Assembly (NCBI RefSeq): GCF_000327385.1
Contig: NW_008708555.1
Coordinates: forward strand, 2,951,194 to 3,015,193
Direction of reading: 5' to 3'
DNA length: 64,000 nt
Source: Lottia gigantea
Lineage: Eukaryota; Mollusca; Gastropoda; Lottiidae
The notes beneath the pieces are model-generated. The model saw nothing but the letters and a program-made list of their open reading frames with translations, did no database searches and was not told the origin of the DNA. Shown piece by piece: positions 49,155 through 62,280 of this stretch. The position numbers were made by a program, and so were the translations under genes. Every line of letters starts with the position of its first letter. Position 1 is the first letter of the stretch.

Positions 49155-52100
49155 TCATAATTCAATTTCTGTATAATATTTGACTAAAAGAAAATCTTTC
49201 AAAAACTGAGGCACTTCTAGATGTCTTACATCAATCCGTCCCATATTATGAGCTAGTGTCTTTCTCACAGCACCCCGAGATAATCGTAATAAACTTCTTG
49301 GGGTATAAAACTCTTCATTCAACCATTCCTGAAACGTGGGTAATACAGAACACAATTGGACAATTCTCCAAGCTGTCAACATATCATATGATCGCTCACA
49401 GTCAGCATTCAACAGTCTTTCTATGGCTCGCACTTTTCCAAATTTCACAGCTTTTTGTAATGGTGTTACACCTGGAGAAACAAAATAATAGATATCACAA
49501 TGATGTTATCAAGTGGAATTTTGAGCAACTAAATCCTATATTATTAATGTCAGTTGACAGTAGTGTTTAAAATATATCTGAGGAAACTTTCTAAAAGTAA
49601 ATCATTTAATTGCATGAAGTGATCTAAAACAAGAGAGTTTGTGGTATGTTTTGTCATTTGTGTTATTTCCTGTACCTTTTTTGTCTGGACAATCAGCATC
49701 AGCCCCATTACTGAGTAAAAAGTCTATTATTGTGGTGGTACGTTTTGATCCCATATTCTCTATAGCCATATGAAAGGCTGAGCGCCCAGCATTATCTTTC
49801 TGAAATTTATAATACAAACACAAAGTAGAATAAACATGCAAATTTCAAGCAATGACTACACTACCTCTTTGGGAGGAGAAAATGATATCATTACTTCAGT
49901 GCTACCTAGTTATCAACTTTTTTAATCAATAAATGTTGATACCTCCTCATTCACTAATAAAAATAACTGCTGCCAAAAAATATCTTTCCCTACCATATTT
50001 ACTTTTGCAAAAACCTGCTGTATTGTTATGGTATAAAAAATATCCAGATACGAGAGAGTTTTTATTGCTGACTATTCTGGATCTCTTCAGCAGTACCTGA
50101 TACTATTGGCTGACTATGATTGACTCTCTGAGATGCGCTAGAGTTACTGAAGAAAGGACCTAATTATCTGCAGTGTCGAGTGAGGGTTGAATCCAGTATG
50201 ATCGAGTTAAGGCACCATGGTGGCACTACCATAATATAGAGCCATACCTGATCTCCAGATGGCGGGGGTGAGATCTGAGCTTCTGGGTAAAATATAAAGT
50301 CACATGGTCTCAACTCTAGAAAATATTACTGTTTGGTTGTGACTCCAGAATCTCAAATCAAACCAGATCTTGGATCAAAGTCACCCTATGTGTCAGCTTA
50401 GTTTTACTCTAAATAAAATCACAATATACAAGATTATGAAGATGATTACCAAGTTGATATCAGCTCCAGCATCAACTAATAACTCCATAACTTCAACATC
50501 AGTATTCCTAACTACCATCATTAATACTGTAGCACCTTTAGAGTTGACTTTATTTACATCGACACCAGCTGATCAATATAATAATATCTAATTAGACAAG
50601 GGCAATAACTCTAGTGTCAATTGGAAATTTTTTAACTTCTTTAGAAGTTTTTTTGATAGTTCAAAGGGATTGTTTAATGGATAATTTACATCCATCTTTG
50701 ATAATTACTTTTGAAAAGGGTAGTAGGGCCAAACACATTTTCCTCATTCCTTTCATATGTTAATTGTACTGGACATAATTCATATGAAAAGAAACCTTTA
50801 ATGAAAATATTTTGCAGATTCAGTCATATAATGAACAATTTATATAATACCTTTTAAAATTTGTCTAATAATTTCCAAATTAGGTGATTTAACAATGCAG
50901 GCAAAGTACAACAGTGTACCTCCTTTAATATCAGTTAAATTTAAATCAGCACCACATTCAATTAGTCGCTGGACTACTGGTAGATCTTGTCTACATACAG
51001 CTTCCATTAAAGCAGTACGCTTACTAGCTGTCTGGATGTCAGGGTCTGCACCTGAAAGAAGAGAAAAGAAAAAAATACTTTATTGAATAAATTTAAAGAA
51101 ATTCTAAACAGTACATGGTAAAGAGACCATGAAGGTACATGTAACAAACAAATATAGATCAATGGTTATAAACTACAATTGACTAGGGATAGCAAAATGT
51201 TACTGCAGACAAGACAAGCAGTGTTTAAAAACTATAGAAGAGCTGATTGCAAGGTTGGTTACATAGGGTAGTATAATAACTAAAAATCTGTGCTTTTAGT
51301 GCATATCAAAATAAAATACCCAATATATCTCATACCTTAACATGAATAACATATTGGTGACATGAAAGTGTACTGAACATTTGATTAACATAATTTTAAC
51401 AAATAATCCATACATATTCAGTGAAAGTTTTCAGAAAAATAAAAGCTACCTTACCTCTATTTATTAATAAATCAATCACATCTAATCTACCTACAGCAGT
51501 AGCCAGAAATAACGGAGTACGACTATTTTCATCTTCAATATTAACATCTCCTCCATAATCTAATAAACTTTCAATTAGCTATTAATAAACAAAACAAGAA
51601 ATTGAGATGCTAAGTCTTCTATTATGAGATTTGATTACTCAAAAAACTTAACTGAAAGGTTGATTACATAGTCATAAATTCATATCTCAAAGCCCTAATA
51701 ATTGACAGCTATGTAACAAGACCTTCGTATCGAAAGAGCAAATGTAAAATAACATAGTTGAAATTATTAAAGATGAGTTTCAAAATAGATATAGACAACT
51801 GCCTTTCTGAAATCATCAAATTTTATACCTTGATATCAGAGTGTAAAACAGCAACATGTAGACAGGAATATCCAGTTAATCTAATTTGACGAAACAAATA
51901 TGGTAGTTTTAATAACATTGGTTCTCCTGAAATAGATTTGGAGATATAAGAATTATGATCTATAGAATAAACCCCTGATATTTTCACATTGAGTTTATAA
52001 ATGTCAAAAATAGTATATCCATATATCTTGTGTTTCTTAACCACCCTGAAAGTTTTAGGATACAATTAATCCCCAGCCATATTTTTTACTGAATACCTAT

Positions 52101-52462
52101 AAGCCTAATATTAAAGTAGGCCTACTTCTAAACAAAAATTCGAAAATTTGGTGTGTTGTGCATCAAAGATCATTCAGGTTTCACATACAAAGTCATTGCT
52201 TCTTGTAATTCGAGAATAGTGAAAATAAAGGCCTTGTTTGCTCTAATACACATGTAGAGGTCTAAGTAATACCTGAATGTTTAGCATTAATATCAGCATC
52301 ATGATTTAACATCCTAGAAATCATGTCAATATCTCCATATCTAACAGCTTGTACCAATACCAACTCTTCTTCCGGTACTTCTATAAAAGAACTATCAGCC
52401 GAAACAGCACTACCTGCTTTCCATTCCATCTTCAAACCAACGTTGTTAGTTGTAACCCTCAT
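49155..52462 (-). CDS. Ankyrin-repeat and SOCS-box (ASB) family protein, seven exons
   Basis: Exons 52462-52273, 51926-51829, 51578-51455, 51051-50851, 50568-50450, 49799-49676 and 49471-49155 join in phase to 390 residues. Six or so ankyrin repeats run from residue 35 to about 310, for example TGYSCLHVAVLHSDIKLIE, SRTPLFLATAVGRLDVIDLL, KRTALMEAVCRQDLPVVQRL and GRSAFHMAIENMG. The C-terminal 45 residues (from SLLRLSRGAVRKTLAHNM to LEVPQFLKDFLLVKYY) have the layout of a SOCS box: a BC box for Elongin B/C, then a Cul5-box-like segment. ASB proteins are substrate receptors of Cullin-5 ubiquitin ligases. The usual Cys of the BC box (L-x3-C) is Ser here. An acceptor-like TTGATTTTAG 11 nt before the ATG implies a 5' UTR intron. 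Confidence 0.88.
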
Positions 52463-52989
52463 GCAGATTTACTCTAAAATCAACAAAAAATATTATTAAA
52501 CTATGAAAATAGAATTAGATGTTATAGGAGATAGTCTACTACAGAAGCACTAGCCTAGGTCACAAGCTGGGAATAAGGATCAATCAATCAGTTTTAATGG
52601 AACATTTTTACTGAAGGTATAAAAGATTGCATAGAAAAATCTACATTCAAATTCTTGTTTTGACAAGACAAACCATCAAAAAATGTATTCACGTATAAGA
52701 AAGATAACTTATTTGCCTTCTGTATAATCATTGCAATATGTTAAATTCTGTGCAACAATAATCCCTAATGATAAAAAACTGAACTTTATAATTAGTTCTT
52801 TATTTGCAAGGTAGCTATCATAAGTGTTAAAACCAACTTAATCATTTCAATTTCATTTCATTTTAAACTCATTTCAATTAATTAGGTATCGTTGTGATAC
52901 TAAAACTTTTAAATTCTATGCAAAAATATAAAACTTTATAATTAGTCAAAGTTATTTTCATGATCGAAAAAAACATACATAGGGCATAC

Positions 52990-53060
52990 CTTATAATATC
53001 AAAGTTAATCATTTGATTGGCAAACTCTGAAGACATTCTGGAAAGCATTCTTCTTATAAC
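52990..53060 (-). other. Possible 5' UTR exon of the ASB gene
   Basis: 71 bases bordered by a good acceptor (AATTTTCAG) and donor (AAG|GTATGCC) on the minus strand. It contains an ATG frame (MLSRMSSEFANQMINFDII) that would stop soon after splicing to the ASB start exon, so if transcribed it would be a short upstream ORF. Confidence 0.25.
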
Positions 53061-54197
53061 CTGAAAATTTAATCCAAATTATAATATCTTTATCATTTCA
53101 TGACTTTAGCCAATGAAATCTCTAAATGTTTTCAAAGTTGCTAATTTAAGAATTTACTCAGACTAAGTTTCATTCAGAGAGGCTTCAAAGACCATCTAAG
53201 GCAAAAAAACTACAACTGTCAGTCGTCCTTGTACCATATTTGGCTTTGATATGGTTCAATATTTCCAATCAATGTTTATTTACAATTGCCTTATTTGGTA
53301 GTGAAGTTGCTATTTTTGGAAATGACGAATGGTAAATTATTTTGTCCAACAAGTTGCATAACATCGTTATGTTATAGAGTTGACATTTGCAAAAAGTACT
53401 GAACAGAAACTTTACAAATTACCTACGTGAAAAAAATAAGAATCTTTGTTACAAAGTGGCAATAATTTTCCTTTTTCTCACAGAAAAAAACCAAGAAGAA
53501 GCTGCATTCGTCTTGTTTACTTCGAAGTACCTTTCTAACCTTCTAATGAAGAGCTATTCAAACAAGGTAAGGTAATTCAACAAAAGTATAGTTATCTCCC
53601 TTTAAATGCAGTTGTCATCCTGTCAACTCAAAGCCAAAGTGATTTCTAATGCCCAAAGATTATCCTACATAGAGAAAGTTTTTTTTTTCATGCGAACTGT
53701 TCTGGAGATTTTATGATATAATCTTAGTGATTATTTCTTTTCTTTTCAAATAAAGGTAGAGGCACTACGCTAGCTTGGAATATTAAGCCTTTTCGATCCG
53801 GATAGTTGTCATCCATTCTACCTACGGTACTCAAAGTTTCAAGAGGCTGACGACTCAATGATTTTTGTGCACAAGGAAAATTAGACTGGCTGCTATCATC
53901 TGGAGGCCAGAAATGTTACAGAGAATATCTGCCCCGAAAAATAGTCTGATGTTATTTGTTATGGGGCCCGGAAAAAAACACGCCAATCACTCGATGGACA
54001 TAGACTTATATATCCTTCTTGGAGTTTCAGGATTCACCACGAAGAATCATTAAGCATAATTATGCTGTCCCAACTAGCTCGTTGTGACGACTTTTGCGTT
54101 ATAAACAATATCCAAATACGTGGTTATATATATATCGTTGGCAGAAAGCGATTCCTTCCTGGAGCATTGTTGTGGAATTTCCTTATACATTATAGAT
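53061..54197. other. Intergenic, no gene recognised
   Basis: Contains GTTATCTCCCTTT at 53591, a motif also seen in reverse or variant form at 5231, 16717 and 42133, probably an edge of dispersed repeats. The open frame at 53865-54053 has no recognisable domain. Confidence 0.35.
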
Positions 54198-54480
54198 GGC
54201 ATTATCCATCATTGTCCATTAGCGTCCGTCGTTATCCATAATCTTCCGTTAACTTCAGTCGTTATCCATCATCCCCCATTAGCGTCCGTAGTTAACCATT
54301 CTCTGCCATTATCTGCCATTAGCTTCCGTCGTTATCCATAATTGTCCATTAGCGTCCGTCATTACCTATCATTGTCCAGTAGCGTCCGTCGTTATTCGTC
54401 ATTGTCCATTTGCGTCCGTCCATCAACCTCAAATAGCGTTCGCCATTATCCATCATCCTCAAATAGCGTTCATCATTATA
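54198..54480 (+). repeat. Degenerate minisatellite of about 30 bp
   Basis: Eight to nine imperfect copies of a unit near TTATCCATCATTGTCCATTA followed by GCGTCCGTCG. Copy lengths vary, and the right-hand copies change to ATCCTCAAATAGCGTT. Confidence 0.75.
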
Positions 54481-55370
54481 ATATCGATAATCATTCCCAC
54501 CATTAACAATCAACAGTATAATGATAGTGCGACATGAATTTTGCTTGAACTGTATTGAAAAATTCCAGACCTAGTTTTAGTGTTATGTTTAAATTTTAAA
54601 CACTGCTATCGATGTCTGGTATCTACATATAGTTGGTGTACAAATTACATCTATATCTAGTCTACATGAAATATTCATTACATAGTCTCTATAGACTCTA
54701 TTTCTGGAGTTAAGATGGCGAGTATTCTTTTGATCAGGTATTATACCTTGGTTTTCATCAAAGAAAAAAGTTTTATTTCTGTTTGTTAGTTGTTTTAAAC
54801 AATTGATGTCTTGGCAACTTTTTCTGACGATTTGATCGTGAATTTTCGTAACCTTTCGGCACTTAATGTATGAAAGGGTAAATATTTGAGATCTTTAGCT
54901 TAATTTTTTCTGTGTACGGCCTTTGATCAAATCCAAAACTTCCATAAAAGAAGTGGTTGGGGAAATGCAGACTTTTAATGAGAACAAATTTAGTGCCACT
55001 TTGCTACTCGGTTTGTCAAAACAGCACCCCTCTCATTGAGTGGGGAAATTTGTTCAAAGCGTAAGGTCTTATTTTCTAACTTTAAAATGTTTTGAAGAAA
55101 CGGATATTAAGGATCCCAGTACATTTAAATGGGTTAATACTTTTAGTGATAAAATAATGAATTTACAGTCAATAGAACTTAACGTGTAATTGATTTCATT
55201 GTATTGATTCTGAGTTAACAAAAAAAAAAAGGAAGATAACATTCTTGCTTCATAAATTACCCCGACTAAAACAACAGTTCAACATCGTAGTATAATTTCA
55301 AATATATGGAATATATACTTTCAATTGTTGAGACTTATTTGAATATGTGTATATACATGATAAAGGTAAT
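54481..55370. other. Intergenic, one possible first exon
   Basis: At 54714-54737 AAGATGGCGAGTATTCTTTT continues to a GT donor, reading MASILLI. It could be the first exon of a + strand gene, but no following exon was found. Confidence 0.2.
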
Positions 55371-56270
55371 ATTGACGATGGTGATACTAAGTTAATATTG
55401 TTGAACTGTTCAGATAGCGGTATTGATACAACACCATGTATCAATATGACCTAGTTTATATTGATGAGCTATTCAGATGGCGTTGGTGATAATACACCAT
55501 GTATCAACACGACCTATCTGAATAGCGTTACAATTACAACACCATGTATTAATATGACCCACTTTATATTGATGAGCTGTTCAGATAGCGTTGGTGATAC
55601 TACACCTTGTATTAATGTGACCCACTTTATATTGGTGAGCTGTTCAGATAGCGTTGGTGACACTACACCTTGTATTAATGTGACCCACTTTATATTGGTG
55701 AGCTGTTCAGATAGCGTTGGTGACACTACACCTTGTATTAATGTGACCCACTTTATATTGGTGAGCTGTTCAGATAGCGTTGGTGACACTACACCTTGTA
55801 TTAATGTGACCCACTTTATATTGGTGAGCTGTTCAGATAGCGTTGGTGATACTTCACCTTGTATTAATGTGACCCACTTTATATTGGTGAGCTGTTCAGA
55901 TAGCGTTGGTGATACTTCACCTTGTATTAATATGACCCACATTATATTGACGAGCTATTCAGATGACGTTGGTGATAAAACACCATGTATCAATATGACC
56001 TAGTTAATAATAATAACAACGTGACTTGGTTCATATTGATGATCTATTCAGATAGTGGTAATAAGACAACACCATGTATCAATATGACTTAGTTTAGAAT
56101 AATGCGCTGCTCAGATAGCGCTGATGATACATCATGCATCACCATGACCTAATGTAGATTGATGAGCTTTTCAGATAGCGTTGGTGATACTACATCTTGT
56201 ATCAATGTTGCCTAGTTTATATTGATGAGTTGTTCAGATAACGTTGGTGATACAATACCATGTATGGGAG
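55371..56270 (+). repeat. 63-bp minisatellite
   Basis: About 14 copies, the central six (55.57-55.96 kb) nearly identical. The unit includes GAGCTGTTCAGATAGCGTTG, GTGATACTACACCTTGTATT and AATGTGACCCACTTTATATT. Because 63 is a multiple of three, both strands carry long open frames (55461-56003 plus, 55514-55942 minus); neither continues into non-repetitive coding sequence, so I regard them as by-products. Confidence 0.9.
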
Positions 56271-59200
56271 AGCTCTATTTTTACTGCTTTACTACTATAC
56301 ACAACCTTGTTACGAATGTATATAGATGAACTATTCAGATGACATTATAAATGACGCATTGAACTCTGATAACCTCTTTGGCGTTCGCATACGGTTCCGT
56401 GATTCACATTCTCTAATCAATAAGATAAAATGCCCTATACAATTGGTGATAACTGCACTTCTCATGTGATATGGTTCATAAAGCTTAGACAAGGATTAAC
56501 GAAGTGACTTTTCAGATGAGGTTGGTGATACGATGTTGCATCAATCATTGAATGTTAATCAACTATCCACAACACGGTGTGCTTATAATACAAAATCACG
56601 TATCTTACATATAATAATAAGTAATAATAGTAATATCAGATAGTAATATTGACAAAGGGACTTTTTCATTTAAACGTTTCAATCTTAGCCAATAGAGGTT
56701 ATTTGGTATTTCCATGAATCTCTATCGTAATCAAATCAAGATGCATACATAATGTTATTATCACCTATGAAATAACCATGTATGATTGACTCGCAACAGA
56801 AACAGCACTAAATGATCCGGCATTACAATTGTGTTTGCCACAAAACCACATAACCGCTGCCGTAATTAGGGTATTGATAATATTATCGTAGTTAAAAGCA
56901 TCATACAATGCATGTATAAAATAAATAAACCATTAATTGCCTCCCAGAACACACTTATATCTCAAATACAAAACTATTATATGATTCGATTTGTAAAAAC
57001 AGTAAATAGTAATTTAAGGTTTAATAACCTTATCTTTCGATAATGAGTCGGGTGATATCGACATTGAAGGTACATGTATAGACCCAATGATTGTGCAACA
57101 GATCTAAACTTTCTGTTTGTTTCATTAGGACAGAAACTGGAAATGTTCATCTCAATCGCTGTTTCGGGTTAATTTCAACATTCAACAATCAAACGTGATT
57201 ACGTATTCATCCATCCGTATGCCCAAATGGCAGAATGTCAAACCGGAAAATCGAAGAATGCCATAGAATTACTATTAAACTACACATATTTGGTATTTAT
57301 GCCTGCGTGCCTATCTAATAATCTACCTGGCAATCACATTTGTTCCATTATAATTATGGATTTTTGTAATATTTTAGCCTGTTTATGAAAACGATGATTC
57401 AAATCTACTCTAGCTCTGTTACGCAGAAAATCCAAACATATTATTATCCCGATCAACAATGGTCTCAGGTGTCCCCTATATAAATTTAATCACGATTATC
57501 AAGTAATGCTTTATATGAATACAGATTATCCAATGGTTTTAATAATTAAACAATATAAACTTTAGAATTACGATTCCTATCTATTGTAGTATATTAGAAA
57601 TACACCGGTAAACATCATATGTCACTGATAATTATTTGGCTTTAAGCTGTAGTCTAATTACCTGTGTATAATTAATTGACCACGATGGTTAAGGTATTGT
57701 TTCAAGCAGAATGCACAGTATTCTCAATAACTACAGAAACGCATCATTATTCTGTCAACTTATTAGCTTATTATCCACCATGATTGATTTACATTCGATT
57801 CGAATTTTTTAAAATTCGGCATATTTCAGCTTGATTTACTGACGCACAAGGCTCCTGAATCTCAGCAATAACTATTTTTCTCATTTTTGCATGGGTTGGA
57901 TGGAATTTGATATCAACCTATAATTTTCATGAGTATTATGCACTAGGTTGAAAATAATAAGAATTGCCAAAAACAATGTCTCCATTACATATACAATCAA
58001 TTTTTGTTACTAAAGTCATTTTGTTTCAATATGAAGGTTACTGCAGGAGGGAGTAATCCTTGCTTTATAATCTTCATTTGCTAATTACTTCTTTCCCCAT
58101 AACGTTCAGTTTTGAACTAGTATGTATATATTCCTCTCAGACAAACATGAAAATCTAACTCTAACATTGTGTTAATCGTATATCTAAAAATAAAAATGAT
58201 AAGATAACAACAAATATCAGATATTAGGTCTATTTGATTGGGATATCGCAATGAAAAGTTACGTTTTTTTAGATAAACGAACTAATATAATACTCATTCG
58301 AGGGCATATTGTAGCAGTAATAATATTATCATTGTTTGAAACCAATAATATCAAATATCAAACCCATCAAAACACAATTAACAAGTTCGTACTAATTGAT
58401 AATCGGGGCTATTATACATTTGTCTTGTTTTACAGGTCATTAATCAATGTTTACATGACCATTCATAACCAATTGCCAACACTAAAATGAAATTATGTCC
58501 ATTTTTCTCAAATGGTGCCACTAGAGAAAAGACTTGTCAACATGGAATATGACCATTATAACTATAGTAAGCCAAGTTCCCTGCCTAAAAAAGGCAGAAC
58601 ATGGAATAGGTTGCTATGCTGGTTAGTTAAGCTGGGAGAGGTGTAATATTAGTCTCTGTTTCATGTATTGTTTCCAAGAGCGACCCTGAGTTCATCTGTC
58701 TGTCACCAGTAATTACATCACTTATTTAACGCATGCAGGTATCCTCTCGTGTTGAAATCTGTGGGAAATTAATTCAGTCATATGATGGAGAAGAAAACTT
58801 CCACAACCAGGAAGCGGGTGAAATGGTACTTGATCAATCTTTGATGAATTATAAACGTACAGTTGATTAGCTTCTTTAAGGAAGTCAAACATGACCCCAG
58901 GGCAAACGATTCTCTTTCTGCTCTACATCTTCTAGATGTTGCATTTAAATGCTGTAAAGATCACGTTCTGATTATGAAATTAACTGTATTCCTCAGGGGT
59001 GTAACTGTAAATTAGGAACTGAGGGGGCTTGTTTTCAAAATTTACATCAAACATTTCTGAAAAGCACAAATTTACATTATAAAACGCTGTCTTTATTTTG
59101 TTTTTCTTTTCGTTTTATTATTTATTTCTTTTTGGAAGGAGGGAGTGGGAACTGGTATCAATGGCCACCGTTAAAATCAAATTGATCATAAACGAGCATT

Positions 59201-60536
59201 TACCAATATTCATCTTTTCAAATTATCTTCAACACGTTACTGGTCAATATATACATTGATAATAGATATTTGGTGTCTGAAACGACAAATTAAGTGTGTG
59301 TCATATTTCTTGACTATTTGGAAGAATTGAATAATTTCAATCTTTTTTATATTCAATATAGTGATATTATATCTTTTATTACTATTTGGACTCTTTAGAT
59401 TTCAGGAAACAATATTATGTATTCAATTCAATTTTTATTATTTGTTATGATAGATGTTCTCTTCTTGTGACCTAGGACAGTGCGTCTATAGAAGAGCATT
59501 TCTACAGCACCAAAAACAAATTTCCATACCGCAGTAATGTAGATCATTAGTCTTTGGTCAGTTAATTATTAATTAAAATCTTAATAATCCAGTGGTACTT
59601 CTTCCTACACCAAAACACTACAATCATTTCCAATTAGTAATTTATAATTTTCTGTCTGATACGCCTTCTCAGATTCTTCTGTACATTTTCGAGGGACAAA
59701 AATACATATTCTTAATTACATGTTGTAACAGAATAATTTATTTTCAAACATAACAAAACAAACTAAGTATACCATTTATCAATAAACGCTTATTAGCTAA
59801 TTAGAACCTCCGAAAGAGATGACGAGGTGACAATCCTAGTCGAACAGTGGTTTTTTTTATACAGGATTTAGTAGTTCAATAATGTGATTTATAAAGTTTT
59901 TCGGCGAGGTTATAATGCAATAATGAAAAATGGATTGATCAATACTCAGATATTAATTGTCTCACAATACTCTGTTGTGACGAAGCAGTGTGGTTTCGGG
60001 CAGCACTTGTAACTATTTCAAGCAAAATACTAATACCTTTCACTATGACATCAAAAATGGAATATGTATATGTAAGATTCCAAGACTGAATATCTGTTGC
60101 GCAGTGACCTTGGTCAGTGCTTTCATGGATTGTCGTCTCGATACACCTGGACACTGAAATATATATTCTAAAGTAACACACCTGGTCGCATAATACGATA
60201 TTAAAGATACCAATTAAATTCTCTTCGAGTTTGATAACGTTCTTCGACTTGAGTTTTGTTTGATTGGAAAATAAACCTCGACATTGACGTGGTGGTGTTT
60301 TATGGATATTTTATTTTTATGGCAACGCAATCGAATAAAAACTAGAGTCTAGATTAGCCTGTCATGAACTAAGTATACTATTAAGTTAAAAAACAACTAC
60401 ATGTATATAAAGTTTAAAGAAATAAATAACAAATAAATAATATATATATATTCAACTTGGCAATGAAATCTTTTTACAAAAAGGAACTTGAAGAATCCTT
60501 TTAACGATTTTAATTTACAAAAATAGCAAATGTGTA
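56271..60536. other. Gene-free AT-rich stretch
   Basis: 4.3 kb with no supportable gene, RNA or mobile element. The largest plus frame (58251-58490) has no recognisable domain and no splice context. Confidence 0.4.
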
Positions 60537-60795
60537 TCGAGGCATTTGCCTCATTTGCCTTGATCCACTGAGTTACGACCGTGCACTCAATTCATATACA
60601 GGTATAATAGATAAGATATTGCTCTTAAGAACTATTACTGAAAATCTGCATGTAATGTCTGATTGATTCAATGACCAGAAAGGGTCGAAAGACAGTCGTA
60701 GATATTTTATTCCACGTGTGAAATAAACTTTTTCATAAATGATGTTGAAATTATCAGACATATATCTGTATTCCCTACACTAAGTCATTCACCAG
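60537..60795 (+). repeat. Dispersed repeat family 2, copy A
   Basis: Direct match to 62.08-62.28 kb. Shared landmarks are GAGGCATTTG, TTTGCCTTGAT, GCATGTAATGTCTGATTGAT, GACCAGAAAGGGTC, CCACGTGTGAAATAAACTTT and CACCAGGACGGCT. Copy A has about 65 extra bases after GTTACGACCG. Confidence 0.75.
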
Positions 60796-62082
60796 GACGG
60801 CTGGTATAAGTAAATAATAATGTGTATCGATTTCACCTCGTGAGTGTCAAATCGATTCCCTTTGATTTTTGCCAAGTGCTCACGTACTTACAACAATGTG
60901 CGAGGCAATTGGACGTCCGTCAGAGTGTTAGATTCCTTACAACACAATTTCAGTATCAAGAATGGTTCCATTTCTACAGGTAAATGTGGCGGTGGACATT
61001 GCCTAAGATTTCGCTGATCATTCCATTCGATACAAAAGAGGAAATGAAATGAAAAACATATATATCAATTTATGATGTAAATCTTTGATCAGTTGAAAAG
61101 TATCGACCCCTGACTTATATTTTATAGCCATGCACATAATATCATCTCGTCTATCTGAATCATCAATACTGCACCCTGATGAGACACCCACGTCTTTTGG
61201 CCTTCAGATTATTATTGGCTTGAGACTTACCATTCTTAGTTGTTTCTACTCACCGACTTTCGACTCATTAACAATCAAATATTTTCCGTTCTGCTTGAAA
61301 TATCAAACAAAATAAATAAATATTGTACTTAATAATCAATTGTACTAGCTTACCATCACTTTGGTCAAAGGATGGTAGAGCGATGTTTTCTCGAGTGTGG
61401 ATTGTTTTCCATTTGTTTTGTCGCCCTCTTTCTCTATTTAAACAAAGGTCAAAATTATTGCGAAGATGGTGTTGTGGAAGGAATAGCTAGTCGGTCAGGT
61501 TCTAAGTCAAAATTTAAATTAATGAGGTCAGATATTGATTTCAAATTCCGGCAAGGAAATAACAATTTAAAGGTTTATTTTGCTATTCTGTTTTTTTTTT
61601 TAAATGACAGTCTACTGTTGTCGACTTGTTGTCGTGAGATTAATGGAAGTTAATTATGCAAAGATATGTTTTTCTGTTTTTTTTTCTTTGACTATTGAAT
61701 ATTCTGCAGAATCCACAAACGCTTTCAGCTTTACGCTCTGGTTACTTGTATTAAACTGAAGCATTGTTCCATGAGTTAAATAAATGACAGTCACATAATA
61801 CAATCTAAATTATTATTATTTTCAAATGATTCATTTTGAATATTTTGAATATGTCTTCAAGTAATGTAAGGATACAATCAAACCGATTATTTCATATGTA
61901 ATATGTATTATTCACTCCAGGGACAAAATTAGGGTCTTTGTGTCTATGAGGAAAAACTCATGTCAGTGAATACCTTTCATCGCAAATCTTTCCGTAGTGA
62001 CCATTTTTTCTGTAGAGATCAAAAAGGCGATATCATTAGTCGATATCATATTTATCTTTAAACAAAATTTTTTGTTAAATTC
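60796..62082. other. Intergenic between the repeat copies
   Basis: No gene recognised. The frames at 61130-61315 and 61372-61653 lack domains and splice context. Confidence 0.35.
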
Positions 62083-62280
62083 TTCATGAGGCATTTGGCT
62101 GGTTTGCCTTGATGTGGTTACGGCCCTGCATGTAATGTCTGATTGATTCAATGACCAGAAAGGGTCAAAAGACAGTCGTTGATATTTTGTTCCACGTGTG
62201 AAATAAACTTTTTCATAAATGATTTTAAATCTTTTAGACATATATCAGTCTTCCCTATAAGAAACCAACTTCACCAGGAC
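62083..62280 (+). repeat. Dispersed repeat family 2, copy B
   Basis: Second copy, about 85-90 percent alike to copy A by eye, without the 65-base insertion. A third partial copy is at 48122-48160. Confidence 0.75.

Noticed and set aside
55514-55942. Minus-strand 142-codon gene
   Set aside because: By-product of the 63-bp period; no non-repetitive flank.
61372-61653. Small secreted or membrane protein (hydrophobic start)
   Set aside because: No splice context, family or signal of conservation; composition resembles surrounding AT-rich DNA.
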